Assembly (NCBI GenBank): GCA_949290385.1
Contig: CASERY010000038.1
Location: 1-56,803, forward strand
Length of the DNA: 56,803 nt
Source: an uncultured bacterium
GTDB taxonomy: Bacteria > Verrucomicrobiota > Lentisphaeria > Victivallales > UBA1829
Direction: 5' to 3'
Shown here: positions 41,585-52,921 of the stretch, in pieces
How positions within the stretch are numbered: position 1 is the first letter of the stretch
Layout of the letters: each line of letters begins with the position of its first letter
Position numbers and translations under genes: made by a program
Notes under the pieces: generated by a model
Databases searched by the model: none
What the model was told of the DNA's origin: nothing
Seen by the model: the letters and a program-made list of their open reading frames with translations, nothing else

Positions 41585-41968
41585 TGGGTCACCTTCCGCC
41601 AAGGGGTCAGATCAGGTACCGGCAGGGAAGAAAAAGCGTCTTCCGTCCAGGGAAATCGATGCCGCCGCAGGAACAGAATGCTGGATTCTTTTCGGGGACA
41701 ATTTTTTTCCAGGCAATGGAGGTCTGGCTGCAAAGCTGTTTCTCCATAGGACAAGAAAAAAATGCATCAGGAAAAGAACGTTTTTCCAGGCTCTTTTTTG
41801 CCGTATGCTTTTGAGAGAGTATAAAAGAGTATATATAAAGAAAGGATCCGGAAACAGGCAGTTCACAGTTTTTCCGGATCCATTTACAGCCTATACCGAA
41901 TATACGGGAATACAGCTTCCGGCATCTTCCCGGGAAATTACAAGGATCAAAGAAAAGGTATTGAAAAG
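41585..41968. other. Intergenic region, no gene seen
   Basis: About 380 bases. Open frames here overlap others on the opposite strand and lack binding sites or family features. Confidence 0.45.
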
Positions 41969-42367
41969 ATGTTTTTTACACAGAAATCCGGCTCCTTCAT
42001 TCTTGTTCTGATCATTTTTGCGATCATTGCAATTGGCCTTATTTCGCTTTTTATCGTCTTTTTCCCGTTTATCCTGCTTGTGTTATTCATTCTGTTTCTT
42101 CTGGGAATGCGGAGGACCTCCATCTTCCATTATACATACCGCAGTACACAGCCACCTGGCAGGACAACCGGACAAACCAATCATTCCAGCCAGTCTCCAT
42201 TCCCTGGAAATGCGGAAAATCGCAATGACAGCATTGATGTGGATTTTGATGTCTGCGATGCAGAATACAAAGTCATAGGAAGCCAGAGCTGTACTGACGA
42301 ACAGGATCCCAAAGGTAAAAAGAATGCTGAACCATTCTCTTCTCCGGAAAACGATTCACACCGTTAA
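41969..42367 (+). CDS. Small membrane protein of unknown function
   Basis: 132 residues. The first half is two close hydrophobic segments (residues ~10-45, LVLIIFAIIAIGLISLFIVF); the second half is polar, rich in Ser, Asn, Asp and Thr, with SIDVDFDVCDAEYKVI. The topology suggests a cytoplasmic or periplasmic tail on a hairpin anchor. It overlaps the next gene by 44 bases, implying translational coupling. Function not recognised. Stop is TAA. Confidence 0.6.
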   Translation: MFFTQKSGSFILVLIIFAIIAIGLISLFIVFFPFILLVLFILFLLGMRRTSIFHYTYRSTQPPGRTTGQTNHSSQSPFPGNAENRNDSIDVDFDVCDAEYKVIGSQSCTDEQDPKGKKNAEPFSSPENDSHR

Positions 42368-43655
42368 GGACAGGCGAAAATCTCCGATCCGGCGTGTCTG
42401 CCGGCTTCTCCTGCTGCTTTTCTGTCTCTGTGCCGCAGGATGGCTTCTTTATCGTTAGGCCCTCTTCCTCATTCCTTTTCCCTTTCCCGTACCGGAAGGA
42501 CTCGAAAAAACATTTTCGACACATTCTCCGGAACTCAGAAAGGAGCTGAAACATATCTATGAAGAACATGGTTTTCCGCCGAATTTTCTCCAGTGTACAG
42601 AATCGTCCCGGACAGCCGTTCAGGAATTCAGGGACGATCTTCAGACACTTCTGAAATAGAATCTTTCCACAGCCAGAAGTCTCCAGCTTGGGGATCCGTC
42701 TCAGCTTCCTGAGGACGAACGGGACTTCTATCAGACACGCCATCCTGAAATTGTATGGGCTCTTTCCGGCAGAATTCAAAATATGCTAACACAGGACAGC
42801 GTTTTTCCTTTGAAGCAAACCTGTCCCGACTTTCCGCTTCTCGATATTACGGGAGCTTTCGGCAAAGCTCAGCTGATCCTCTGCCTGGAACAGAATGCCT
42901 GGACTGATGCTTTAGATGCTCTGAAACTGCTCTTTTTAAACGCAGAACTTGGACTTCACTCGGATTACCTGCTTGTCACACCGCTCCAGACCTGCCGGGA
43001 TGCTCTTGCACTTTGCGCCTCCGGTCCCGCAAAGCCTGGAGCGTTCTGGGAAAAAATCAGAGATTTCCTGCAAAATTTCAAACGCTATCCCTTCCCTCAG
43101 GAACACTTTATCATGCAGCGTCGTTTGAAAACGCTTTACGATTATGAACGGCTCAGACTTAACGGGCTTTCCCTGTATCTGGGAGAAAGACTGCCTGTTC
43201 TTCGAATCAAAGATTCCATCCGGGAATTTCAGCCGGGTGAATTCTTTCCCGGCGCATATGCGTGGTGCCGTGATCTTTTTTACGATAAGGATACGGATGA
43301 ATTCCTTGCACTCCAAATGTACAGACTTCTGATGACTCCGGATTTCATTCCGTCTTCTCAGTATCCTCCCGGCATTATGATTCAGATTCCCCGGAAATAT
43401 CGCCTTGCCCGTGCAGTTCATCAGGATCTGAGAGATACCATTGACTATATCACAAGTCTCTATGCCTCTCTTGATGACTTCCAGAAAGCTTTGGAGCTTC
43501 TGCTGAATTCCACAGTCCAACCTCTTGACGGGGAAAGTTTCTCTCAATCAGAAACAAATCCCTATACCGGCGAAAATATCCAGTTTACAAAAAATTCGGA
43601 CCGTGTCCGCTTTCCAGGAGGGGAATTGAAAATGATTCCATCCAGTTATGAATAA
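42324..43655 (+). CDS. Membrane-anchored protein of unknown function, two in-frame TAG
   Basis: 443 residues with X at 45 (TAG 42456-42458) and 112 (TAG 42657-42659). A basic start (RKTIHTVKDRRKSPIRR) precedes one membrane helix (LLLLLFCLCAAGWLLY), and the first TAG lies at its outer end. The rest is mostly helical and polar, with LEQNAWTDALDALKLLFLNAEL and KRYPFPQEHFIMQRRLKTLYDYERLRL and a conserved-looking YKTxLE-like end. No family recognised. Starting inside the preceding gene, it is probably coupled to it. Stop is TAA. Confidence 0.7.
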
Positions 43656-43715
43656 AATTCCATTCATCCCGCCTCTTTACAGAGGATATCAAAGAAAGAT
43701 TTTTAAAGATTTTTT

Positions 43716-44564
43716 ATGACTCTCCCCTGTTTTCTTCAACAACTTCCGCATGAGTTTTCTCTTTTTGACGAAAAAGAGAAAAATATTTATTTCAAATAGG
43801 TTTTGAAAATTATCGGTTTTACCTTTTCTTCTGACGGATTTTTGACGGATCCTTCTGACGAAATTATTTTCTCCTTGCAGCATCCGGAGAATCTCCGTCT
43901 GGGGGATCAGGCCCTTGTCTGCTGGATGGAGACTGCACAAAAACTGCATGAGTCGTCTTCCATCTGGAATTCCATCACACCGGATCCAGTCTCTCTGAGC
44001 GAACTTTTCTGCAGAGAAAGTCTACTTCTGCAGAAAAAACTTGAAGGCCTCAATGCAGTCTTTCAAGATTCGTTTCTACACTATACAACTACCTATCCGG
44101 ATCATTGGACTGCTGCAGGAAAAGACTTTCTTGGTTTTCTGGACCTTCCCCATAACGGGGCTCTTCTCGAACTTGCCAATTTAGCAAGCATCCACTGGAG
44201 TCATCCAGGCCCCCTTGCAAAAGAAGAAATGGAACAGCTTTGCGATCAGTGGAATCTTCAGCCATATTTGGAATTTCTCAGTGCCATGCGTCCGCGTATG
44301 GAAAAAGATGAATGCCTGCTTGCTTTTCTGCTGACAGCTGCAGCTGCAGAAATTTTTACAGATTTTCCTTCCTTTCAAAGCCTTTCAAAGGCCTTTCTGG
44401 AGCGTCTGACAAATCTTTCTGCAAAAAAATCATCTCCTTCTATTTTTCCCCCGCGGGAAAAGGGCCGCACCTTTACTCTTGAAATTCATTCTCCTTATGC
44501 ACCGGCATGGAATGGCAGGAAAGAACCGGGAAGGTCCATTTTCTCAAAGGAATCCTTTTTCTGA
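43716..44564 (+). CDS. Hypothetical protein, one in-frame TAG
   Basis: 282 residues with X at 28 (TAG 43797-43799). No signal peptide or membrane helix. The middle is helical: MTLPCFLQQLPHEFSLFDEK at the start, KIIGFTFSSDGF after X, then ALLELANLASIHWSHPGPL. No motif I can assign. Ribosome binding is weak (AAAGA). It follows the preceding gene by 60 bases on the same strand, so the three genes 41969-44564 may form one unit. Stop is TGA. Confidence 0.6.
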
Positions 44565-44974
44565 TCCCTGAAGAATTTTTATATCACAACGTTGACTAGA
44601 AATCTGCATCTCCAGCGTTCAACAATCGAATAAAAATATCTATTGGAAAGACATAATACAGAGAGGGGGGGTTGGAAGGATGAAGCCACAGCAGCAGCTT
44701 CATCTCTCAAAGGTTGCTTCGTTCCTTCAAACGACCGACGCAGCCTTAAAACAGCGGGATCCCACCCGCTTCTTCAACTTTGTAAAAAAAGAGACAGAAC
44801 AAAGGCCAGTACTTCCCAAAGAAAAAAATACCGGCCTTCCCTTCTGGTTCATATACCTTAAAATTTTGACAATTTTTTTCTTTTCCTGCCCGAATAAGAT
44901 ACTTCTTCCAGCTCCCGCTTTATTCTTAGAATTCTTAGACGTCTGCAAGGAGCAAAAGTGGAAGGAGAAGGCAC
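44565..44974. other. Intergenic region between convergent genes
   Basis: About 410 bases. A plus-strand frame at 44680-45039 has AGG touching its ATG and overlaps the 3' end of alr by 65 bases in antisense; it shows no family features and I do not call it. Confidence 0.45.
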
Positions 44975-46141
44975 TTATAACTGTTTTCCACGATTGTCCG
45001 TATAAATCCGATCGACACGATTTCCAATGGAGCAGATAATATCATACGGATGAGTTCCTTTCAGCTGAGACCAGTTTTCCACAGTAATCTCATTTAATCC
45101 GTTTCCGCCTAAGCAGATCACCTCATCACCCGGGCAAACCTCCCCTTCTCGGAAGGATTCCAGTGAAACCGTTGTATAGTCCATGGAAAGACGCCCAAGA
45201 ATCGGACAGAGCCTGTCCTTGATAATCACATAGCCCCGGTTGGATAAATTCAACGGAAGACCATCCGCATACCCGGCGGCAATGGTTCCGACCAGCGTAT
45301 CCTTGACCAGACGACAGGTGCATCCATAACCAATGGTATATCCGGCGGGAAGTTTTCGTACCGAAACGACCCTTGTTTTCAGCGTCAGAACCGACTTGAG
45401 ATCCAGCAGACGCTGTCCTTCATTGTCAAAAGAACCATGCAGATTAATGCCGCTCCTCACATAGTTGAAAGGAAAATGTCTGGCAGATGGACAGTTGTTA
45501 ATAGCATCGCTGTTTGCCATATGAATTTTCTCAAAGCGTATTCCCATTTTCCAGCAACCATCCAGCACTGCCAGGAATTTCTGGACCTGCTTTGCACTGA
45601 AACTGTCCTCTCCCCGGTAGGCAACAGGAAAGTGCGAATAAATACCACAGCAATTCAAATTGGGCAGTTTCAGGACTTCCGGAATAACCCGCAGCGCTTC
45701 TGAAGAAAGAATCCCCAGACGCCCCATGCCTGTATCCAGCTTGAAATGGCATTCCTGCATTTTATTCTGCCGGACAGCCTCCCGGCTGATCTTGCGAGCT
45801 TCCTCCAAATCTGTGATTCCCAGAATCACTCCATTCGCCACAGCCTCCGGAATTTCAAAATCCATCACGCCCCCCAAGATCTGTACAGGCTTTCCGAATT
45901 TTACCAGTTCCAGCGCCTCTCTCAGTTCTGCCACACAAAACCCAGCCACGCCTGCCTGATTCAGACGCTCTGCAATTTTCTGCACCCCCAGACCGTACGC
46001 ATTGGCCTTCAGAACAGCCAGCACTTTCAACGGAGCCACAGACTCCTGTATTTTCCGATAGTTTTCCTCCAAGGTGTCCAGATTAATTTCCAGCCATACC
46101 CGGCGATGAATTTGATCCTGATTCATTTCCAAGTCTTTCAT
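44975..46141 (-). CDS. alr: Alanine racemase
   Basis: 388 residues. VLAVLKANAYGLG carries the PLP Lys; HFKLDTGMGRLGI and HMANSDAINN follow; the second domain has YTIGYGCTC with the catalytic Tyr region and GRLSMDYTTVSL. It supplies D-alanine for peptidoglycan. Two starts are possible (46141 and MNQDQ at 46126); neither has a strong site. It ends with TAA, 400 bases from the next gene on the other strand. Confidence 0.92.
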   Translation of the reverse strand: MKDLEMNQDQIHRRVWLEINLDTLEENYRKIQESVAPLKVLAVLKANAYGLGVQKIAERLNQAGVAGFCVAELREALELVKFGKPVQILGGVMDFEIPEAVANGVILGITDLEEARKISREAVRQNKMQECHFKLDTGMGRLGILSSEALRVIPEVLKLPNLNCCGIYSHFPVAYRGEDSFSAKQVQKFLAVLDGCWKMGIRFEKIHMANSDAINNCPSARHFPFNYVRSGINLHGSFDNEGQRLLDLKSVLTLKTRVVSVRKLPAGYTIGYGCTCRLVKDTLVGTIAAGYADGLPLNLSNRGYVIIKDRLCPILGRLSMDYTTVSLESFREGEVCPGDEVICLGGNGLNEITVENWSQLKGTHPYDIICSIGNRVDRIYTDNRGKQL

Positions 46142-46352
46142 TTATTGAATTCTGATTAAACCTCTTATGACTCTGCAGAATACAAGACTCCTTCCAAAAA
46201 AGAAAGGCTTTTCCAAGACACCCAGCCTCATGGACTGGTCTGTTTTCTTTTTCAGGCGGTCATCCTGCCACAACCTTGTCTTGAACTTCAATATTTCAAA
46301 TTCAGATGCGGCCTCTTCCTCTGTTTTTGAAAAGGAATCATTTTAAAAAGAA
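46142..46352. other. Short intergenic region
   Basis: About 210 bases between the alr start and the terminator of the RodZ-like gene; no feature seen other than a likely alr promoter region. Confidence 0.4.
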
Positions 46353-46380
46353 AGAATGCCTGAAATTACTCAGGCATTCT
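46353..46380 (-). terminator. Terminator of the RodZ-like gene
   Basis: A perfect 11-bp stem (AGAATGCCTGA and complement) with a 6-base loop; on the minus strand followed by TTCTTTTT. It lies about 140 bases after the stop. Confidence 0.8.
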
Positions 46381-46520
46381 CTACACTTCCATTATTTCAG
46401 CTTTCCCCCTCCCCCCTGAATTTCATCCTATCCGGATATTTCTCCTGTCTCACCGTCCCTCCTCCTGTTCTGCTGACACAAATTTCGGCACTTTCCCGGC
46501 CAGCCGAATCCATGTCATGA

Positions 46521-47933
46521 TCAACGACGTACCTGGGGACGGCGACTCAATTCCAGCACAGAAGCCTCCGGGAACTGAGGAGCATTGAGAACTCTCAGAT
46601 TATCCGCATTGAAAGACGAGGATTCTCCGGAAGGAGCTGACGGTTCTTCCATATCTGCGGGGGAAGATATTTCCTCCTCCACAGGAAGTCTTTCGCTCTC
46701 ATCTGCCCCCTGAACACTGCTTCTGTCCGACGGAAACAAAGCCATGATAATACCCCAGAGTACAAGAACCACAAAAACCGCCAGCACTCCAATGCCAATA
46801 TAAATAAATCTCCGGATGCGCTTTTCCTCCTCCTCATTCACAAGCGCTTCGCTCTCTATATCTTCAATGATTTTGGTCGGTACATCGGCATGGGTCTCTG
46901 CAAATGCCTGGAGCTGCTTCATTGCCAGCTCAGTACTTGGCTCATCCATGCAGTAAAGACGGCACAGTGCACGCACATAGGCTGAAATAAAAACAGGCGG
47001 CAGTTTTTCCTCTGCTGAATCATCTTCCAACGCACTCAGATACTGAAGTGTAATGCGGGTTTGTGCGGAAACTTTCTCCAGTGTCATGCCAGCCTGCTTT
47101 CTAGCCTCCGTCAAAATAGCCCCCAGAGTTATTTCCGGGTTATCAAAAAACTCTGGCCCCAGCGTCACTTTATTCTGCGATGCCTGATGTATCGTCCGGG
47201 CTCTCTCTTCAGAAGGCTTTTCAGCAGACCATCTGTCTCCGCGCGACGGCAAGGGATTCTTCTCCGAAAAGACCAACGGATGATTATTCTGCCCTTTGCC
47301 TGCCACTTGTTCCACAATAACTTCTCCGGGGAACTGAGGCTGAGGCAATTTGGAGACATCCACTCTGGAATGGCTTCGGAAAAGCGAGTTACGCTCCTCC
47401 AGGGATGCAGTTTCCTCTCCCTCCCTGGAATCGGTCACGGTCTTTTTCGGAATTGCCGGTGAAGAAAAAGATTGTTTCTAAGTTTCCTTATCCTCAAAAA
47501 AATCTTTTTCCCTGAAAGAAAATGAAGCCGCCGGGCGTGCTGCCGATTCCGGTACGGAAGAAGATGATGATCCCGCAAATTCTGCAGCTGCAGCCGCTGC
47601 GGCATTCCTGGGCAGATAGTGGAAATCTGAATCACTTACATTGGTATAATCAGGAGGCGGGGGCGGAACGGATGTTGACTGTTTCCATGCAGAAAAAGAT
47701 GAATTTTCTGAAGCATCCTGAGCCATAAAAAGATCTGCATCTCTTCCATCCAGGGACGAAAGAGGGGGCATTGAACGGGCAGAACTTATATCTGAAGAAT
47801 CAGAAGCTACTGAATCTGAGGCTTTTTTCTCTGAAATCTCCGTTTCAGATGAATACCGCCCGGCAGCAGCGAACAGTTCATTGTTCAAATCGTCCGCAGA
47901 AGCAGCGCGATTATTCCCGTCCTTCGTCTCCAT
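46521..47933 (-). CDS. RodZ-like helix-turn-helix membrane protein, one in-frame TAG
   Basis: 470 residues with X at 152 (TAG 47478-47480). The N-terminal ~260 residues are low-complexity, Ser/Glu/Pro-rich and probably disordered. At 270-340 lies a RodZ/Xre-type helix-turn-helix: GAILTEARKQAGMTLEKVS, then YLSALE, and AYVRALCRLY. A membrane helix is at 376-400, with a Ser/Glu-rich outer tail. RodZ anchors MreB to the membrane, and mreB is in this window, though 34 kb away. The long disordered front is not seen in classical RodZ. ATG 47933 has GGAG upstream. The ftsK gene precedes it on the same strand, 79 bases away. Stop is TGA. Confidence 0.75.
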
Positions 47934-48012
47934 TCATTTTCTCCGTGAGATGTTTTATCCTGTTTCTAAAGAAGACCATATGCTTCCCTTATACAATAGC
48001 GCATTTCCTGAA

Positions 48013-50880
48013 TTAGTCAACCTGATTTTCTTCCAGACCTTCGGTAATCAGGATTTCCCGTTTCTGTCCTCCGGGCAGCGGAGCACTGACGATTCCACGG
48101 TCTTCCAGTTCATCCATCAGTTCGGCCGCCCGGTTGTAGCCAATTCCAAGACGGCGCTGCAGATATGAAATACTGGCCTTCTGCTCATGAATAATAATTT
48201 CCAGAGCCTGACACAGCAAGTCCGAATCCCCCGGCTGAAGATACTTTGCCACTGCAGAATTGGCCCATTCCGGAGACACCCCTCCATGACCGTCCTCAGA
48301 GGAATCTCCTTCGCCATTATGAACTTCCACATCTTCTGCCACAACTTTTGTATCAAAATGCTGTTCCATCTGAGCCGAAACGAAATCTACAACCCGCTGG
48401 ATTTCAGGATCCGATACCATGGAACCCTGAATGCGTTCAAGGCCCTCGGCTCCGGGTGGTTTGAAGAGCATATCCCCCTGTCCCAGAAGTTTCTCCGCAC
48501 CTCCTGCGTCAAGGATCACCCGGCTGTCCATGTTGGACCCGACTTTAAAGGCTATTTTTGTGGGAAGGTTGGCTTTAATCAGACCGGTAATAACATCTTT
48601 TCTCGGTGTTTGAGTGGCAATCACCAGATGGATTCCGGCGGCACGCCCTTTCTGGGCAATCCGACAGATGGAAGTCTCCACATCCTTTTTAGCCTCTGTC
48701 ATCATAATATCCGCCAGCTCATCCACAATAATAATCAACAGCGGAAGTTTAGGCGGAATAACTTCTCCATCATCATCCAGAACGGGCTGAGGATCCGGCG
48801 GTCTTGAATTAAATCCTGCCAGATTTTTAGCTTTCACCCTGGCCAGAACTTTATAACGGCGCTCCATCTCATTGACTCCCCACCGCAGGGCCAGCGGCAC
48901 TTTTTTGGGATCATTGACCACCGGAGTGATCAAATGCGGAAGAGGCCGGTACATTTCAAGCTCTACGACTTTCGGATCCACCAGAATCAGGCGCAAGTCT
49001 TTGGGGGAAAACTTGAACAGCAAACTCATAATCAATGTATTCATACAGACGGATTTTCCAGATCCGGTAGATCCTGCAATCAACAGATGAGGTGCTTTTG
49101 CCAAATCTGTAACAATTACTTCTCCGGAAATATCGCGTCCCAGAATAATCGGAATGCTTTTACTGGAGTTTTTCCAAACCGGCGATTCCATCAGAGAACG
49201 TATATATACAATGCTGGAAACCTTGTTCGGCACCTCGATTCCCACAGCATCCTTTCCAGGGATCGGTGCCAGAATACGGATACTGGGAGCTGCAAGCTCC
49301 ATGGCAATATTTCCAGCAATGCCGCTTACTTTTTCCACTTTTACACCACGTGCAAGCGAAATTTCAAAACGTGTCACACGCGGTCCCACCACAATTTGAG
49401 TCACACGACCGTCAATATTGAAACTTTCCAATGTCTGCTGAAGACGTTCTTTGGATGTTTCAATATGTTCATTGTCCTCATTGCGGATTTCATCATGTTT
49501 GTCCAGCAGATTGGTCTGGGGCAGCACAAAAGGTTCGTCAAAAGAACTGGATGACGGAGAACAGGACTGCCCTGCAGAAGCGGAACGCATTCGACTATCC
49601 GGACGGCCGGCTGAAACGCGTGCAGCATTTGCTGCCTGTTGCATTCCGTGCATCACAGGAACTGCTGCAGGCGGATCATCCTGATATGGATTATCAGGCG
49701 GCGGTGGAGGGGGTTGTCTTGACGCATGAAAATCTTCAGGATAAGCAGGAACAGGCGGAATTTCCTCCGGATCTGCCTCTGAGAAATCCGCCGTGGAAGG
49801 GTCTTCAGAACTTTCATCAAAAGGCGGCCGCACATTTATCTCTTCCGGCAAACGGGAGAGTTCTTCATCTGCCGGACCGCTTTCCGTCCTTTGAAGCAGC
49901 TTTTTGAACCCTGAAAAGATGGATTTTGTGCTTTGATTTTTCTGATTTCCGTCAAATTCAGCATTTTCTTCCGTCATTTCATCCGAAGGTGAAGGAGCCA
50001 TGTCGCCCGATTCATTTGGATCCTTCTTCAATCCGGATACAATGACAGTTTCCCGAGAGGAGTATTCTTCAGAATCTGGAGAAGAAACCGTCTGATTTTT
50101 TGCACTGTCATCTCCATGCTAACGGGCATATTCTTCCTCATGCAGTTTTTCGAGTCTTTGTTCTTCCTCTTCCTCCTCGCGGCGTTTTTTTCTGGAGGCA
50201 GCATAAGAATCTACAATTCGATTCAATAAAGCAGCAAATACGCTATGCCAGTCCCGGTAATAAATCACGCCAAGACCAGGCAGGAGAAGTACTGCTGCAA
50301 CAACCAGCGTCCCCACATCTCCGATATAGCGACGGATCAGCCCCGTCATTTCCAGATTCTCTCCGTCAGGAGGAGCCGCCAGGGCAGCCCCGATAACCCC
50401 TCCGGAAAGAGCCAGTGAAGAACGTTCCATGCGGCCGATTCCCAAGGCATCCGTTTCCGCGATATAGTTTTCCGGCCACATTGCCAGCAGCATTGTAAAT
50501 CCCAGAACCACAGCAAACAATCCAGCCAGATATCCATGAACCTTTTTCCTCGGAATCGGGATAAACCAGCGAATCAGGCAGCAAGCAAAAACCGCAAGCA
50601 CAGGATATACAGCCAGTCCGAAACAATAAAACAGAACACGGGAAATCTCCGCCCCAAGCGGTCCGATCCAGTTTTTCACCGGTCCCTGAGTCCCCCCTTC
50701 CAGAACCGATAAATCCCCGCGGTCAAAAGAAAAAATCGCCAGGATAAACAACAGCAGCACTGTGAATCCAACAAGATACCGGATTTTAAACCAGCGGCAA
50801 GGTTGTTCATTCTGACGAATGTCATCTACCTTCTCCAGTTTTTCATCCGTTTTGCTGTTCTTTTTTTTCTTCTCTTCCAT
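48013..50880 (-). CDS. ftsK: DNA translocase FtsK, one in-frame TAG
   Basis: 955 residues with X at 254 (TAG 50119-50121). The N-terminus has four hydrophobic segments (for example YLVGFTVLLLFILAIFSF and GYLAGLFAVVLGFTMLLA), then a charged linker where the TAG lies. After it follow a Pro/Glu-rich linker and the motor: alpha domain FNIDGRVTQIVVGPRVTRFE, Walker A GSTGSGKS at 603-610, Walker B region LLIIIVDELADIMM, and CRIAQKGRAAGIHLVIATQTP. The C-terminal gamma winged helix ISYLQRRLGIGYNRAAELMDELE binds KOPS-like sites. Under standard code the membrane and motor parts would be two proteins, but neither half has a ribosome binding site in the middle. Stop is TAA. Confidence 0.92.
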
Positions 50881-51468
50881 GAATTCAATGCTCCATATTC
50901 TTGTTTACAGGCTGTCTCCTGAAATAATAGCATAATTCCTGCGATATAAAAGGGAGAATCGCATGTTTTCCAGATTTTTCCTTTCCATAAAACTCTGGTT
51001 CATTTTGATTTCCGCCACAGGGAAAAACTGGAAAAAAGAAGCTGCAACTTCTTTTTATTCAATTTGTTCTAAAACTAAAATATTTGATTATCATTAGACC
51101 GTCATATGAATCCGTCAGAAAAAATGACGGTCTCTAATGACGACTGATCATTTTGCCGAAGCAAGAAAGAAATCCCTGAAAACACCTTGCTACTTCAGGT
51201 CCTTTAGATTCCCGGACCATGCCTTTTCGGACAAAATACCATAAGAAAACAGAGTTTAGGATGCACTGCCAGATATCCCGCTTCCTGATGGCAGTCCAAA
51301 TCGGCATTGAATTTTTTGCAGAATTCTCAGAGGGTCTTGCAGACTCCAGCCAGCACAGCAGCCCTATGGATCCATCTCCTTAAAACAAACCTTACAAGGA
51401 TGCGCTCAGGACACCGTCAGATTTATTCTCCCGGAAATAACGATATACTTTGTTCCGCCCGGATTTCT
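50881..51468. other. Intergenic region
   Basis: About 590 bases between rfbB and ftsK (both minus strand). It holds the hairpin at 51096-51133 and should hold the ftsK promoter. No gene seen. Confidence 0.5.
51096..51133. other. Perfect 10-bp inverted repeat
   Basis: AGACCGTCAT (51096-51105) and ATGACGGTCT (51124-51133) with an 18-base loop, which itself holds a GTCAG repeat. No T tract on either strand; position between rfbB and ftsK. Confidence 0.6.
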
Positions 51469-52575
51469 TTATTTTTTCTATTCCCCCGGCAAATTATGAA
51501 AGCCGCTGTTTCCCAGACGCTCCATCCGGTAAGAACCATTTAAAACATGGGCGCACCAAGTATTTCTGTGTTTCAAAAACCACTCAACCGTTTTGCGTAT
51601 GCCACTTTCAAAAGTCTCCTGCGGATGCCATCCCAGTTCTCTGCGGATTTTTCCGGCATCAATGCCATAGCGCAAATCATGCCCCGGACGGTCCTGGACA
51701 AAAACAATCTGTTCTGCATAGGACCTTCCGTCTTTCTTCGGACTCAGCTCATCCAGAATTTTGCAAATTGTTCGGACCACATCAATATTCCTGCGTTCAC
51801 TGTTTCCGCCAATATTGTATGTTTCGCCTGGAATTCCGCATTTGACTGCCCGATAAAGAGCTCTTGCATGGTCTTCCACATAAAGCCAGTCGCGAATCTG
51901 CAGGCCCTGCCCGTAAACAGGCAGACTTTTTCCATCCAGCGCACGAAGGATTGTCAGTGGAATAAGTTTTTCCGGAAAATGATAAGGCCCGTAATTGTTG
52001 GAGCAGTTCGTAACAATTGCCGGCAGGCCGAAAGTCCTATTCCAGGCACGTACCAGATGATCAGCTCCCGCTTTAGACGCTGAATACGGCGATGACGGCG
52101 CATAAGGGGTTGTTTCATGGAAAAGCTCTGTTCCGTTTTTCAGCTCCCCATAAACTTCATCTGTAGAAATATGATGGAAAAGAAAATATTTCCTGCCGTC
52201 TTCCGAAAGTGATTCAAAATACTTCCTCGCAGCTTCAAGCAATGTGCAGGTTCCCACAATATTGGTCTGGATAAACACCTCCGGACTGTCAATGGAACGA
52301 TCCACATGGGATTCGGCCGCCAGATGCATTATCTTCGTCGGCCTGAAACGCTCAAAAATGCTGTCCATGGCCTTCCGGTCACAAATATCCGCCTTCTCAA
52401 AATGGAAACGTGGAGAAGCCGATACTTCCTGAAGCGATTCCAGATTTCCCGCATAGGTCAGCTTGTCGATCACGCATACCTGATCCGGAGTCTCTGTAAG
52501 AATCAGCCGGACCACCGCAGAACCAATAAAGCCTGCACCGCCCGTTATCAGAATTCTGTCTGTTCTTTCATTCAT
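51469..52575 (-). CDS. rfbB: dTDP-glucose 4,6-dehydratase, TAG near the C-terminus
   Basis: 368 residues if the TAG at 51478-51480 is sense (X at 366, then two Lys and TAA). An extended SDR enzyme: [29 protein letters not shown] (Thr/Asp/Glu of RmlB), [17 protein letters not shown] (YxxxK), [15 protein letters not shown] and [22 protein letters not shown] sequence ([16 protein letters not shown]). It makes dTDP-4-keto-6-deoxyglucose for O-antigen-like sugars. Start 52575 gives the usual length; 52635 is a possible longer start. This TAG may be an ancestral stop, so it does not by itself show recoding. Confidence 0.92.
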
Positions 52576-52921
52576 TCTGCCTGTCTCCGGCTTTTCTATT
52601 TTCCCGGCATCCTCTTTCATTTTTCCCAAGGACATATCTCTTTGGTTGTCATTCTGCAGCAGAGCTTGTCGGGCAAAAAGAGTACCGGCAGAAATTCTGT
52701 GTTTATTTTCAGTCCGCCTTTACTCTGCCAGTAGAAATCTTTATCCAGTGCTTTATTTGCCAGAAAACCAGAGAAAGACATTTTTTATTTTCATGCAATC
52801 TGGTATTCCATATTCTCTAGTATATGCCCATGCTCTTTTTCTGAATACAGCTCTCTCTCTGAACAACTGCCGGCCCCTCCATTCCCCGTCCGGGACACGG
52901 ATTTATCCGACTCCGGCATTT
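52576..52921. other. Intergenic region between msbA-like gene and rfbB
   Basis: About 350 bases on the minus strand with no gene. The alternative rfbB start (52635) would use 60 of these. Confidence 0.4.

Noticed and set aside
44680..45039. Open frame overlapping alr antisense
   Set aside because: No proper ribosome binding site spacing and no family match; overlaps the alr 3' end.
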